Positions 36,243 through 44,335 of a DNA stretch of 64,000 nucleotides are shown here, in pieces (the stretch's first letter is position 1; every line of letters begins with the position of its first letter). This DNA comes from Acidimicrobiia bacterium (lineage in GTDB: Bacteria; Actinomycetota; Acidimicrobiia; Spongiisociales; UBA5794): NCBI GenBank assembly GCA_024762335.1, contig JANTHO010000001.1, positions 64,805 through 128,804 on the forward strand, in the 5' to 3' direction. Under the pieces are notes generated by a model. That model had not been told where the DNA came from and ran no database searches. It was given only the letters and a program-made list of their open reading frames with translations. The translations under genes and the position numbers were made by a program.

Positions 36243-36507
36243 GCTGCGAGACGATCAAACGACCGGCCACCGAAGTGATCCAAACGCTGCTGAGGACCGG
36301 CGAGGCCGAGTACGACGGCGGTTTCCACTCCGCGAAGTGGGCTGAACTCGTCCCTCGGGGGACCGTCACCAGACGGACTGCCGATCAACGAAACCGAACA
36401 GGCCTCCGTCCGGTGTGCGGTCGTTCTTCCACAACGTCTGAAGGAGTCGTTCACAACGAGCACCTCTGCGCGGGTACGCTTGATTCATCGACCCGAGGTG
36501 AACAAGA

Positions 36508-36690
36508 GTGAGTTCAAAGAACACATGCGCCGCCGGCGGAGGGGCCATCTACGGACTGGGCATCTTCGGGGCCTTCGTGTATTTCTGGCAGCAGGCAGAC
36601 ACGTTCTGGGGGTACGTGTTCTCCTTCTTCCAGGGTCTCTTCTGGCCGGCCTTCATGGTCTATGAGGCGTTCGCTGCCCTCGGTGGCTGA
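36508..36690 (+). CDS. Small membrane protein (60 aa)
   Basis: MSSKNTCAAGGGAIYGLGIFGAFVYFWQQADTFWGYVFSFFQGLFWPAFMVYEAFAALGG has two short aromatic-rich hydrophobic segments with a Gly-rich start. Similar small proteins occur widely in bacteria without known role. The start is GTG with GAGGTG about 8 nt upstream, and TACGCT (36475-36480) is a plausible -10. It is followed by the repeat-rich gene-free region. Confidence 0.7.
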   Translation: MSSKNTCAAGGGAIYGLGIFGAFVYFWQQADTFWGYVFSFFQGLFWPAFMVYEAFAALGG

Positions 36691-36818
36691 TGGTCCTTCA
36701 TCGGGACTTTGAGGCATAGCAAAACGGGGGCCGGTTCTCCGTCTCCACCACGCCAGTGGAGGCGGCCTGAGGGAACGCAACTGGAGCCCGGTTCCTCCCG
36801 GCTTCTAGCCTCCGATGT

Positions 36819-36869
36819 GCCCCCTCTGCCCTCCGGGCATCTCCCCCACCTCGGCGGTGGGGGAGAATG
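36819..36869 (+). repeat. REP-like palindromic interspersed repeat, copy B
   Basis: GCCCCCTCTGCCCTCCGGGCATCTCCCCCACCTCGGCGGTGGGGGAGAATG matches copy A at 23114-23161 (opposite strand) with only a few changes, including compensatory ones in the small hairpin CCTCCGGGCAT. Two copies 13.7 kb apart in gene-free DNA mark it as an interspersed family. Confidence 0.75.
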
Positions 36870-36983
36870 GAAACAGGTCCTGTGCTTCAGAGAAACCACG
36901 GATTCAGGCTCGGCGGTGGGGGAGAGTGGGAACGGGTACTGTGGCTCAGGGGAACCGTGGATTCAGGCTCGGTGGCGGGAGGA
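36850..36983 (+). repeat. 59-bp tandem repeat, about 2.3 copies
   Basis: Units start at CTCGGCGGTGGGGGAGA (36850), the same sequence at 36909, and CTCGGTGGCGGGAGGA at 36968, giving a constant 59-bp period. Each full unit ends CACGGATTCAGG or GTGGATTCAGG. The first unit includes the 3' arm of the REP-like hairpin, so the tandem array seems to have grown from it. Confidence 0.8.
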
Positions 36984-37199
36984 CTTGAAGCGTCGCTCTC
37001 AATCACCTATCCGCTACACCCTGAGACCGGGCATGGGCGGGTTGATGTGATCAGACGAGAGAATACGGCTCGCATGGTTGGGGGTGCATATGCGGAGGTG
37101 TCTTGGAACGCCGACGAGTTGGCGGTCGTTCTGCCGGACGCGTGTGTCCGAACCGGAGGGGAATCATCGTTGAATTGCCGTCCCGGCGGCCGGGCGATG

Positions 37200-37205
37200 T
37201 AGCCT
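37200..37205 (+). promoter_or_regulatory. -10 element TAGCCT of a leaderless promoter (treS)
   Basis: TAGCCT, GCGCCG, then GTG 37212: the 6-nt spacing again, with no Shine-Dalgarno. Confidence 0.55.
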
Positions 37206-37211
37206 GCGCCG

Positions 37212-38828
37212 GTGACACAACCATGGTTCTTCGACGCCGTCTTCTACGAGGTGCCCGTCTACGCCTTCTTCGACTCGAACGGCGACGGCATCGGTGACTT
37301 TGCCGGGCTCACGGAGAAGCTCGACTATCTGGAGTGGCTCGGCGTCACATGCATCTGGCTCCTTCCGTTCTATCAATCGCCGCTTCGCGACGGTGGGTAT
37401 GACGTCTCTGACTTCAAGGAAGTGCTTCCCCGGTACGGCACGTTCGACGACGTCGTCCGTTTGCTGGAGGAGGCGCACCGGCGGGGCATCCGGGTAATCG
37501 CCGACATGATCGTCAATCACACGAGCGACCAGCACCCCTGGTTTCAAGAGGCGCGGCGACCGGGATCACCGATGCGGTCCCGGTACGTGTGGTCGGACGC
37601 GCCGGACAAATACCCCGACGCGAGGGTGATCTTCACCGACACGAACACGTCGAACTGGGCATGGGATCCGGTCGCAGGCGCCTACTACTGGCACCGGTTC
37701 TTCGCCCACCAACCGGATCTCAACTTCGACGACGCCGAGGTACAAGACGCGATCGAAGACGTGATCCGATTCTGGCTGACGGCCGGATTCGACGGGCTGC
37801 GTCTCGACGCCGTTCCGTATCTCTTCGAACGAGACGGTACCAACTGCGAGAACCTTCCCGAGACGCACGCCTACCTGAAGCGCCTCCGTGCGATGGTCGA
37901 CCGAGAGTTCGGCGACCGGATGCTCCTCGCTGAAGCCAACCAATGGCCCGGCGACGTCGTTCAGTACTTCGGTGATGGTGACGAGTTCCACATGGCCTAC
38001 CACTTCCCCCTGATGCCGCGCCTGTTCATGGCGGTCGCCCGGGGCAGGGCCGACTCCGTGATCGACATCCTGGAGCGAACACCCGATATTCCCGCCGGCT
38101 GCCGGTGGGGAATCTTCCTCCGCAATCACGACGAGTTGACGCTTGAGATGGTCACAGAAGAAGAGCGTCGCTTCCTCTGGGACTCCTACGCGCCGGATCC
38201 GGCGATGCGGAAGAACGTCGGGATTCGCAGGAGGCTGGCACCACTTCTCGGCGGGGACCGCGGGAAGATCGAACTCCTGAACGCACTCCTCCTGTCGCTG
38301 CCCGGGAGCCCGTTCCTCTACTACGGCGATGAGATAGGCATGGGTGACAACTATCTCCTCGACGACCGGGACGGTGTTCGGACACCGATGCAGTGGAACG
38401 GCACACCGACGGCCGGCTTCTCGACGGCCGACCCGGCCGAGTTCTATCTCCCGGTCGTCTCGTTACCCGACTACGCCCCGGCGGCCGTCAACGTCGACGA
38501 CGAGATGTGCGACCCGGAGTCGCTTCTGTCCTGGACCCGATCGATGCTGGCGCTCCGGGCCGGAACACGGCCCCTGATGGATGGAGACTTCCGGATCGTT
38601 CCCTCCGACTCGGCTGCAGCGTGCGTGTTCACACGTTCGAACGCCGACGAGATCGTTCTCGTCGCCGCCAACTTCTCGGACGAACCCGTGCAGGTCGGCT
38701 TGCCCGACGGGCGCCCGGGGTGGGTGGTGACGGGGAGATCGGCCGGGGCCGGGACCCCGGAAGACTCGCTGACGCTCGACCCATACGGATGGGCATGGCT
38801 GCGGCGACGCCGATCCGGGAATCGGTAG
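37212..38828 (+). CDS. treS: Trehalose synthase / maltose alpha-D-glucosyltransferase (GH13)
   Basis: TreS interconverts maltose and trehalose. The 538-aa protein begins WFFDAVFYEVPVYAFFDSNGDGIGDFAGLTEKLDYLEWLGV, typical of TreS (EV-V-F-DSNGDG). GH13 catalytic residues are in GLRLDAVPYL (nucleophile Asp), LLAEANQWP (acid Glu) and LRNHDELTLEMV (third Asp); the last motif, NHDELTLE, is TreS-specific. It is a single-domain form without the fused maltokinase (Pep2). It precedes an alpha-glucosidase by 9 nt. Confidence 0.93.
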   Translation: MTQPWFFDAVFYEVPVYAFFDSNGDGIGDFAGLTEKLDYLEWLGVTCIWLLPFYQSPLRDGGYDVSDFKEVLPRYGTFDDVVRLLEEAHRRGIRVIADMIVNHTSDQHPWFQEARRPGSPMRSRYVWSDAPDKYPDARVIFTDTNTSNWAWDPVAGAYYWHRFFAHQPDLNFDDAEVQDAIEDVIRFWLTAGFDGLRLDAVPYLFERDGTNCENLPETHAYLKRLRAMVDREFGDRMLLAEANQWPGDVVQYFGDGDEFHMAYHFPLMPRLFMAVARGRADSVIDILERTPDIPAGCRWGIFLRNHDELTLEMVTEEERRFLWDSYAPDPAMRKNVGIRRRLAPLLGGDRGKIELLNALLLSLPGSPFLYYGDEIGMGDNYLLDDRDGVRTPMQWNGTPTAGFSTADPAEFYLPVVSLPDYAPAAVNVDDEMCDPESLLSWTRSMLALRAGTRPLMDGDFRIVPSDSAAACVFTRSNADEIVLVAANFSDEPVQVGLPDGRPGWVVTGRSAGAGTPEDSLTLDPYGWAWLRRRRSGNR

Positions 38829-38831
38829 GGT
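38826..38831 (+). promoter_or_regulatory. -10 element TAGGGT overlapping the treS stop codon
   Basis: TAGGGT, TGGCGC, then ATG 38838. The TAG of the hexamer is the treS stop codon, so the alpha-glucosidase gene could have its own leaderless transcript as well as readthrough from treS. Confidence 0.5.
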
Positions 38832-38837
38832 TGGCGC

Positions 38838-40469
38838 ATGACTGCTGAATCGGGGCATCTGGAGTGGTGGAAGACCGGCGTCGTCTACCAGATCTATCCG
38901 CGTTCGTTCCAGGACACGAAGGGCAACGGAATCGGAGACCTGCCGGGGATCACCGAGCGGCTGGGGTACGTCTCTGAGACGCTCGGCGTCGACGCTATCT
39001 GGATCTCGCCCTTCTACCCGTCTCCCATGGTGGACTTCGGATACGACGTTGCCGACTACACCGGCGTCGACCCGATGTTCGGAACCCTCGACGACTTCGA
39101 CCGTCTGCTCTGCGAAGTGCACACACGGGAGCTTCGCGTCATCATCGACTGGGTGCCGAACCACACGTCGGACCGGCATCCGTGGTTTCTCGAGTCGAAG
39201 AGTTCCCGCAACAACCCCCGGCGCGACTGGTACGTGTGGCGGGACCCGAAGTCGGACGGCTCACCACCGAACAACTGGCAGTCCGTGTTCGGAGGTCCGG
39301 CGTGGGAGTTCGATGAGCACACCGGGCAGTTCTATCTCCATTCGTTCCTGAAGGAGCAGCCGGATCTGAACTGGCGAAACCCGGCAGTCGAGGCCGCCAT
39401 GTTCGACACGCTCCGGTTCTGGCTCGATCGGGGCGTCGACGGATTCCGCATCGACGTCGCCCACTTCATCATGAAGGACCCGGAGTTCACCGACAACCCG
39501 AGAGCAACCCCTTCGACCGGCGACGCCGACTTCAAGGATCTGGGCGACTACGACGCATGGGAGCACATCAACGACAAGGGTCATCCCGATGTGCATGCCG
39601 TCTTCCGGCGTCTCCGCCGAGTGCTCGACGACTACGACGGTGACCGTTTCGCCGTCGGCGAGATACACGTCTTCGACTGGGATGAGTGGGCGGCGTACTA
39701 CGGCGACGGCGACGAGCTCCACATGCCGTTCAATTTCTCACTCGTATGGGCAGCGTGGGATGCGAAGGCGATTCGGGCCAGGGTCGAGGCGCTCGAGGAT
39801 GCGATTCCCGCGGCAGCATGGCCGAATTACGTGCTCGGCAATCACGACGAGCAGCGACTCGCGACACGATTCGGACCGGAGAACGCAGGCGCGGCGGCCG
39901 TCCTGTTGCTCACGCTTCGCGGTCAGCCGACGATCTACTACGGCGACGAGTTGGGTCTGCGCGAGACACCGATCCCTGCCGAACAACAGCAGGATCCGTG
40001 GGGCCTCCGAGTCCCCGGTCTGGGCAGGGACGGATGCCGCACACCCATGGTGTGGACATCCGGAGACGGCCATGGATTCACCGATCCCGACGTCGAGCCA
40101 TGGCTTCCGTTCGGGGACGATGCCGATATGCGCAATGTCGAGACGGAACTGGTAGACGAGGGGTCGACGCTCATGCTGTACCGCCGAATGCTGCGGCTAC
40201 GCAAGGCAAGGCCGTCGCTCGTCGCCGGCACGATCGAGTTCCTGGATGACCTTCCGGAAGACGTCCTCGGCTTTGTGAGAACGCACGGGGACGAGCGAAC
40301 GGTCGTGTTCATCAACTTCGCAGATGAAGCACGCCCGGTCGACCTCGAACCAGGGGCAGCGCTCCTGCTCTCAACGGACCACCGCAGAACGACTATCGGA
40401 TCGGGGAGCGTGTCACTGGCCGGCAACGAGGCGATGATCATCGACCCGGGCGACCCGCATGTCGTGTGA
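38838..40469 (+). CDS. Alpha-glucosidase (GH13, oligo-1,6-glucosidase/maltase type)
   Basis: The 543-aa protein begins WWKTGVVYQIYPRSFQDTKGNGIGDLPGITERLGYV, the usual GH13_23/31-type start. Catalytic residues are in GFRIDVAHF (Asp), FAVGEIHVFD (Glu) and VLGNHDEQRLATRFG (Asp). It hydrolyses alpha-glucosidic bonds of short sugars such as maltose, isomaltose or trehalose-related substrates in the cytoplasm. There is no signal peptide, so it works on sugars already imported, probably by the ABC importer downstream. Its 3' end overlaps the convergent beta-propeller gene by 57 nt. Confidence 0.92.
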   Translation: MTAESGHLEWWKTGVVYQIYPRSFQDTKGNGIGDLPGITERLGYVSETLGVDAIWISPFYPSPMVDFGYDVADYTGVDPMFGTLDDFDRLLCEVHTRELRVIIDWVPNHTSDRHPWFLESKSSRNNPRRDWYVWRDPKSDGSPPNNWQSVFGGPAWEFDEHTGQFYLHSFLKEQPDLNWRNPAVEAAMFDTLRFWLDRGVDGFRIDVAHFIMKDPEFTDNPRATPSTGDADFKDLGDYDAWEHINDKGHPDVHAVFRRLRRVLDDYDGDRFAVGEIHVFDWDEWAAYYGDGDELHMPFNFSLVWAAWDAKAIRARVEALEDAIPAAAWPNYVLGNHDEQRLATRFGPENAGAAAVLLLTLRGQPTIYYGDELGLRETPIPAEQQQDPWGLRVPGLGRDGCRTPMVWTSGDGHGFTDPDVEPWLPFGDDADMRNVETELVDEGSTLMLYRRMLRLRKARPSLVAGTIEFLDDLPEDVLGFVRTHGDERTVVFINFADEARPVDLEPGAALLLSTDHRRTTIGSGSVSLAGNEAMIIDPGDPHVV

Positions 40470-41354
40470 CCCGTCGGGGCGGGTGAACTCGAAGTAGACG
40501 AACGTCGAGCCCCGAGCCGGAACGGCACACGCGTAGCGCACACCATGCCCTCGTCCACTGACCCAGCGCTCGGTGGAGCGTTCGAACATCCGACCGTCAG
40601 GGGACACGGCGATCCCCGCGAGTTCTTCGTAGTTGTCGTAGAAGGTTCGTCCGCCGTCGTAGGTGGCGAGGTATCCATCGCCCCATTCGATCACGGAGTT
40701 GAGCCGCGCCCTGCGTCCGTGCCACGAGTCGTCGCCGGGGGGTTCGAACACGTACTCGATCGTGGGGAAGTACAGGCCATCGTCCGAGGCCGCCAGTACC
40801 GTTGCGTCGAGCGGTCCTGCATGCACCGTGTTCCCCTCCACGGTCGGTCCGGTCCGCGGCGGCACGGCCGCGTAGATCCACACCGCTCCATCCTTCAGCA
40901 TCACGAACGGGTCCTTGATCCAGGGAAGGCCGTAGTCGTGGGGCCAGAGCACGGTGCGGCGGCTCTGCACGTCGAAGTGTTCGATCCGGTCGGCGCGGAT
41001 CACGTCGATGCGCCAGGTGGACGTTCCTGCGATCTCATAGGAGACGTAGCACCGCCATTCGTTGCCGATCCGGACGCAGTGTCCTTCCTCGATGGAGTTC
41101 GCGGCGAAGTCTTCCTTCGTGGCCGTCCACACCTCGGTGAACTCGATCCCGTCGTCGCTGACGGCCACGCCGCACACGCCGGCCCGTCCGTGTTCGAGCG
41201 GTCGTCGCTCGCGGTAGAAGAGTGCGAACGTGCCGGAGACAGGATCGAAGCTGACCTTTCCTCCGACCCAATTCCCGTATCCGTTTCCGGGCGGTTGGCG
41301 GACGATGGTTGCGGTAGTGGGGTCGAACGCGAGGAACTCGTGGGGTTCAGTCAT
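40413..41354 (-). CDS. Five-bladed beta-propeller protein (GH43/GH130-like)
   Basis: The 313-aa protein has repeated blade-like segments (GKVSFDPVSGTFALFYRERRP, GVAVSDDGIEFTEVWTATKEDF, WIKDPFVMLKDGAVWIYAAV, TVLAASDDGLYFPTIEYVF, RARLNSVIEWGDGYLATYDGGRTFYDNYEELAGIAVSPDG). This pattern is typical of five-bladed glycoside hydrolases and phosphorylases of the GH32/43/62/130 folds. I cannot set a family or a catalytic residue with confidence. It sits between the alpha-glucosidase and the importer genes, which suggests a sugar substrate. TAGGTT ends 6 nt before the ATG. Confidence 0.7.
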   Translation of the reverse strand: MTEPHEFLAFDPTTATIVRQPPGNGYGNWVGGKVSFDPVSGTFALFYRERRPLEHGRAGVCGVAVSDDGIEFTEVWTATKEDFAANSIEEGHCVRIGNEWRCYVSYEIAGTSTWRIDVIRADRIEHFDVQSRRTVLWPHDYGLPWIKDPFVMLKDGAVWIYAAVPPRTGPTVEGNTVHAGPLDATVLAASDDGLYFPTIEYVFEPPGDDSWHGRRARLNSVIEWGDGYLATYDGGRTFYDNYEELAGIAVSPDGRMFERSTERWVSGRGHGVRYACAVPARGSTFVYFEFTRPDGSHDMRVARVDDHRLVAGQ

Positions 41355-41360
41355 CCCCGG

Positions 41361-41366
41361 AACCTA
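41361..41366 (-). promoter_or_regulatory. -10 element TAGGTT of a leaderless promoter (beta-propeller gene)
   Basis: On the minus strand TAGGTT, CCGGGG, ATG: 6-nt spacing. It lies between the MalG-type permease stop and this gene. Confidence 0.55.
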
Positions 41367-41372
41367 CCACTG

Positions 41373-42344
41373 CTATCCCTTGACGGATCCGGCCGTGATT
41401 CCCCGGACGAAGAACCGTTGGAGTGAGAAGAACACAGCCATCGGAACAACGGTGATCACGAATGCACCCGCGGTGAGGAGATGCTCGCGCAGGCCGAACT
41501 CGCCGGCCAGCGAAGCCACAACGACGGTAGCGGGCAAGGCTTCCCGGTTCCCTCCGATCATCGTCAACGCGATCAGATAGTCGTTCCAGGTCCAGAGGAA
41601 CTGGAAGATCGTGAAGGCCGCCAGGACGGGGACGGAGAGGGGAACCACAAGACGCCAGAAGATCGTGAAATGGTCGGCGCCGTCGATCCTCGCCGACTCG
41701 AACACGTCTCCCGGCAAGCCGGAGATGTAGTTGTGTAACAGGAAGATCGCAAAAGGTAAGGCGAAGCCCGTGTGGGTCAGCCAGACAGCCGGGATCGTCC
41801 CGGCGAGATCAAGATCAGGGAAGACGGTCACCGTCTTTTCGATGAGAGGGATGGTCAGATGGGCGCCGCCCGCGTACATCTGCAACAGCGGAATCAGCGC
41901 CACCTGGGACGGAACGGCGAGCAGGGCGACGGTCGCGATGAAGAGCCAGTCCCTGCCCTTGAAGTCGATCCATGCGAACGCATACGCGGCGAACGCTGCG
42001 ATGGCGATCGGAATGATCGTTGCAACGATGGCGATGGCGGCCGAGTTGAGTAGGCCGTTCGCGAGGCCGCCGGTCGCTTCGGATCCGAGAACGTCCCGGT
42101 AGTTCTGGAGCGTGAGGCCGCCGTAGCCGTGTGCGCCGTCCTGCCAGAAAAGCCACCATCCGAAGTTCCTCTGGGCGTCACGGGTACGGAACGAGTTGAC
42201 GAAGAGGCCGAGCGTCGGGATCGTCCAGATGATCACGAAGAACCAGAGCACCCAGGTGGGGATCGCCCCGAGGAAGCCCCGGACGCGTCCGCCGAGCGCC
42301 GCCGGATCGGGTCCCGTCGCCGTCTGACGTTCGGTGGTCGTCAT
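41373..42344 (-). CDS. Sugar ABC transporter permease (MalG family)
   Basis: The 323-aa permease has about six helices and the EAA motif ESARIDGADHFTIFWRLVVPLSVPVLAAFTIFQFLWTWNDYL, the ATPase-contact loop. ATG 42344 (MTTTERQT) is chosen over the track's 42473 start because it overlaps the upstream permease stop by one base (TGATG) and precedes the first helix. It is the second membrane subunit of a maltose/trehalose-type importer. The ATPase (MsmK/MalK type) is not encoded nearby. Confidence 0.92.
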   Translation of the reverse strand: MTTTERQTATGPDPAALGGRVRGFLGAIPTWVLWFFVIIWTIPTLGLFVNSFRTRDAQRNFGWWLFWQDGAHGYGGLTLQNYRDVLGSEATGGLANGLLNSAAIAIVATIIPIAIAAFAAYAFAWIDFKGRDWLFIATVALLAVPSQVALIPLLQMYAGGAHLTIPLIEKTVTVFPDLDLAGTIPAVWLTHTGFALPFAIFLLHNYISGLPGDVFESARIDGADHFTIFWRLVVPLSVPVLAAFTIFQFLWTWNDYLIALTMIGGNREALPATVVVASLAGEFGLREHLLTAGAFVITVVPMAVFFSLQRFFVRGITAGSVKG

Positions 42345-44245
42345 CAGTGGGCCGCCCTTTCCTTCTGCATGCGTCTGATGTTCAGCCACATGATCGGCAG
42401 GACTCCGAGGAACAGGACGATGGCGATCGCCGAACCCAGACCGAAGTTGAGTTCGGTGAAGGCCCGCTGCCACATCTCATTCGCGAGAACCTGGGTACCG
42501 AAGTTGCCGTTGGTCATGACCTTCGGGATGTCGAAGACCTTGAGCACAGTGACGACGAGTGTCGTGACGACGACTCCGATCGTCGGGGAGACCTGGGGGA
42601 TGGTGATCCGCCAGAACACCTGGGATTCGGAGGCCCCGTCGATTCTGGACGCTTCGATGAGTTCCGTGGGGACGGCCTTGATGGCCGCTGAGAGAATCAC
42701 CATTGCAAATCCGGTCTGGATCCAGATCAGTACGACCATCATCCAAAAGTTGTTGAAGGGGGCTTCCTGGAGGAACAGGATCGGCTGACCGATCGTCTGC
42801 CCGGTTGCTTCGATCACCTGGAAGCCTCCGAGGCCGGGCCCGAGGAACCGGTAGATGAGCCAGACGATCGGCAGTGCTACGACGACGGCTCCGGCTGTGA
42901 TCGCCGGCATGTGGGCCTTTCGGCCGCGCCATGCGATGAAGAGAATCCCGACGAGGATGAGGATGAGAATGGCGACGATCACCGCCGTGGCGGTCGGCGA
43001 GTTACTCCACTGCCCGAGTTTGATCCATACGGCGTTCATCACGCCGGTCTGGGTCTTCTGTGGCGGTCGAGCGATGTACATGAAACGCCAGATGATCGAC
43101 GCACCGACGAATGAGATCGCCATCGGCATGAAGATCATCGACTTGGCGACGCTCTCGCCCTTGCTTCGATCGGAGAGGACGGCGATCGCCAAGCCCATAC
43201 CGGTCGAGAAGATCGTCACGGCGAAGATCCACCACAGGTTGTTCGAGATCGTTCCGCGAACGGCGGCGAACACGGCGAATCCGACGAGGATGACGCCTGC
43301 AGCGATCGCCGACAACGACCCTCCGGTGAGACCGACGGTCTGCCCCAGACGCTTCCCCGAAATCCTCGCCACGGCGAAGCCGATGAGGAGGACCAACACG
43401 CCCGCCCACATGAGGCGGCTTGTGAACATGTCCGTCCAGTTGCTGAAGTCGATGATGCCCGGATCGGTCACGATCGCGACATAGTTCGACATGCCCGTCC
43501 ACGTCAACTGGGTGGGTGTTCCCGTGAGGAATCCCAACCAGAACGTCCTGATGAGCGGGATCACGAGCGTCATGAGTACGAATCCCAGTGCAGGGATGAG
43601 GAAGATGTACTTCCGGGAACCGAGGGCAATGCTCTGCTTCATCCTGTGATCCGGAAGCGGGAACGTTCCGACCCAGGCACCGATCCCGGCCCCGAGCACG
43701 GCTCCTGCAATGACCGCTTCGATCCTGGAGCCCCCGCCGAGTGTCGGGATGAGCCATGCGCCGAACAGCCATCCGATCGATCCCCAGAGTAGGAGCGGAC
43801 GGATGATGCTCGTCTTGCGTCCCCGGCTTGCCCAAAGGGCTGCGCCGACGGCGAGACCGACGGCGACCGACACGACGAGCGTAACGGGCGAAATAGCCGG
43901 CAGGTACGCATCGGTGAAGAAGAATCCAAGGAGGCCACCGAGGATCACTCCGCCACTGATGCCGATCACCAGGTGCGCGCTCTGGTCGGATGTCCGTGAG
44001 AGGGCATAGCCGGCGGCGGCACCGACGATCAGGGCCAGTGCAGTGGCGGCGACGGGTTGATCGATCAGCCGATTACCCCAAAGAAGACTGAAGAGCAGAA
44101 GAGAGGAGAACCCTCCGATGAGAGAGCTGAACAGGGACCAGCGACGCGGGGCGAGGTCAAAGACCTTGTTGGCGCCGATGAAGACGATCGCACTGACCCC
44201 CACCGCGGCGATGATTCCAACGACTGTGGCAATGACGCGATCCAT
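42344..44245 (-). CDS. Sugar ABC transporter permease (MalF family) with enlarged N-terminal membrane region
   Basis: The 633-aa protein carries the MalF-type core in its C-terminal half, ending with the EAA loop ELIEASRIDGASESQVFWRITIPQVSPTIGVVV and FGLGSAIAIVLFLGVLPIMWLNIRRMQKE. The first roughly 200 residues form six or more extra helices (VVGIIAAVGVSAIVFIGANKVF, ALALIVGAAAGYAL, GGVILGGLLGFFF, LVVSVAVGLAVGAALW, AVIAGAVLGAGIGAWVG), and helices are also inserted in the middle. ATG 44245 (MDRVIATVVG) follows GAGGG and is chosen over 44278. Ordinary MalF-type permeases have about 290-330 aa. Confidence 0.88.
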   Translation of the reverse strand: MDRVIATVVGIIAAVGVSAIVFIGANKVFDLAPRRWSLFSSLIGGFSSLLLFSLLWGNRLIDQPVAATALALIVGAAAGYALSRTSDQSAHLVIGISGGVILGGLLGFFFTDAYLPAISPVTLVVSVAVGLAVGAALWASRGRKTSIIRPLLLWGSIGWLFGAWLIPTLGGGSRIEAVIAGAVLGAGIGAWVGTFPLPDHRMKQSIALGSRKYIFLIPALGFVLMTLVIPLIRTFWLGFLTGTPTQLTWTGMSNYVAIVTDPGIIDFSNWTDMFTSRLMWAGVLVLLIGFAVARISGKRLGQTVGLTGGSLSAIAAGVILVGFAVFAAVRGTISNNLWWIFAVTIFSTGMGLAIAVLSDRSKGESVAKSMIFMPMAISFVGASIIWRFMYIARPPQKTQTGVMNAVWIKLGQWSNSPTATAVIVAILILILVGILFIAWRGRKAHMPAITAGAVVVALPIVWLIYRFLGPGLGGFQVIEATGQTIGQPILFLQEAPFNNFWMMVVLIWIQTGFAMVILSAAIKAVPTELIEASRIDGASESQVFWRITIPQVSPTIGVVVTTLVVTVLKVFDIPKVMTNGNFGTQVLANEMWQRAFTELNFGLGSAIAIVLFLGVLPIMWLNIRRMQKERAAH

Positions 44246-44282
44246 AATCACCCTCACTCGTGACGCGACCCCGACCATAGCA

Positions 44283-44313
44283 GGAGGGGCCGGCGCCCTG
44301 CGCCGGCCCCTCC
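44283..44313. terminator. Perfect 14-bp hairpin between binding-protein and permease genes
   Basis: GGAGGGGCCGGCGC, loop CCT, GCGCCGGCCCCTCC. It sits just after the substrate-binding-protein stop and before the MalF-type gene on the minus strand, with no T-run on that strand. It is probably a processing, stabilising or partial-termination element that keeps binding-protein mRNA above permease mRNA, as in other mal-type operons. Confidence 0.7.
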
Positions 44314-44335
44314 AGTCGATTCATCCGGTTTTTCG

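Larger units (their letters stand above)
36691..37199. other. Gene-free region with REP-like and 59-bp tandem repeats
   Basis: About 510 bp without a convincing gene between the 60-aa protein and treS. It holds REP-like copy B (36819-36869) running into a 59-bp tandem repeat (36850-36983), and an imperfect hairpin near 36740-36765 (GTCTCCACCACGCCAGTGGAGGC). The ORFs predicted here on both strands follow the repeats and have no family signal. The last part (37030-37199) shows nothing I can name apart from the treS -10. Confidence 0.7.

Noticed and set aside
36209-36463. 84-aa minus-strand ORF between the lipoprotein and the 60-aa protein
   Set aside because: No start signal, no hydrophobic or domain pattern; composition like non-coding DNA.
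36850-36983. CRISPR array
   Set aside because: The units are contiguous 59-bp tandem copies without spacers, and no cas gene is near.
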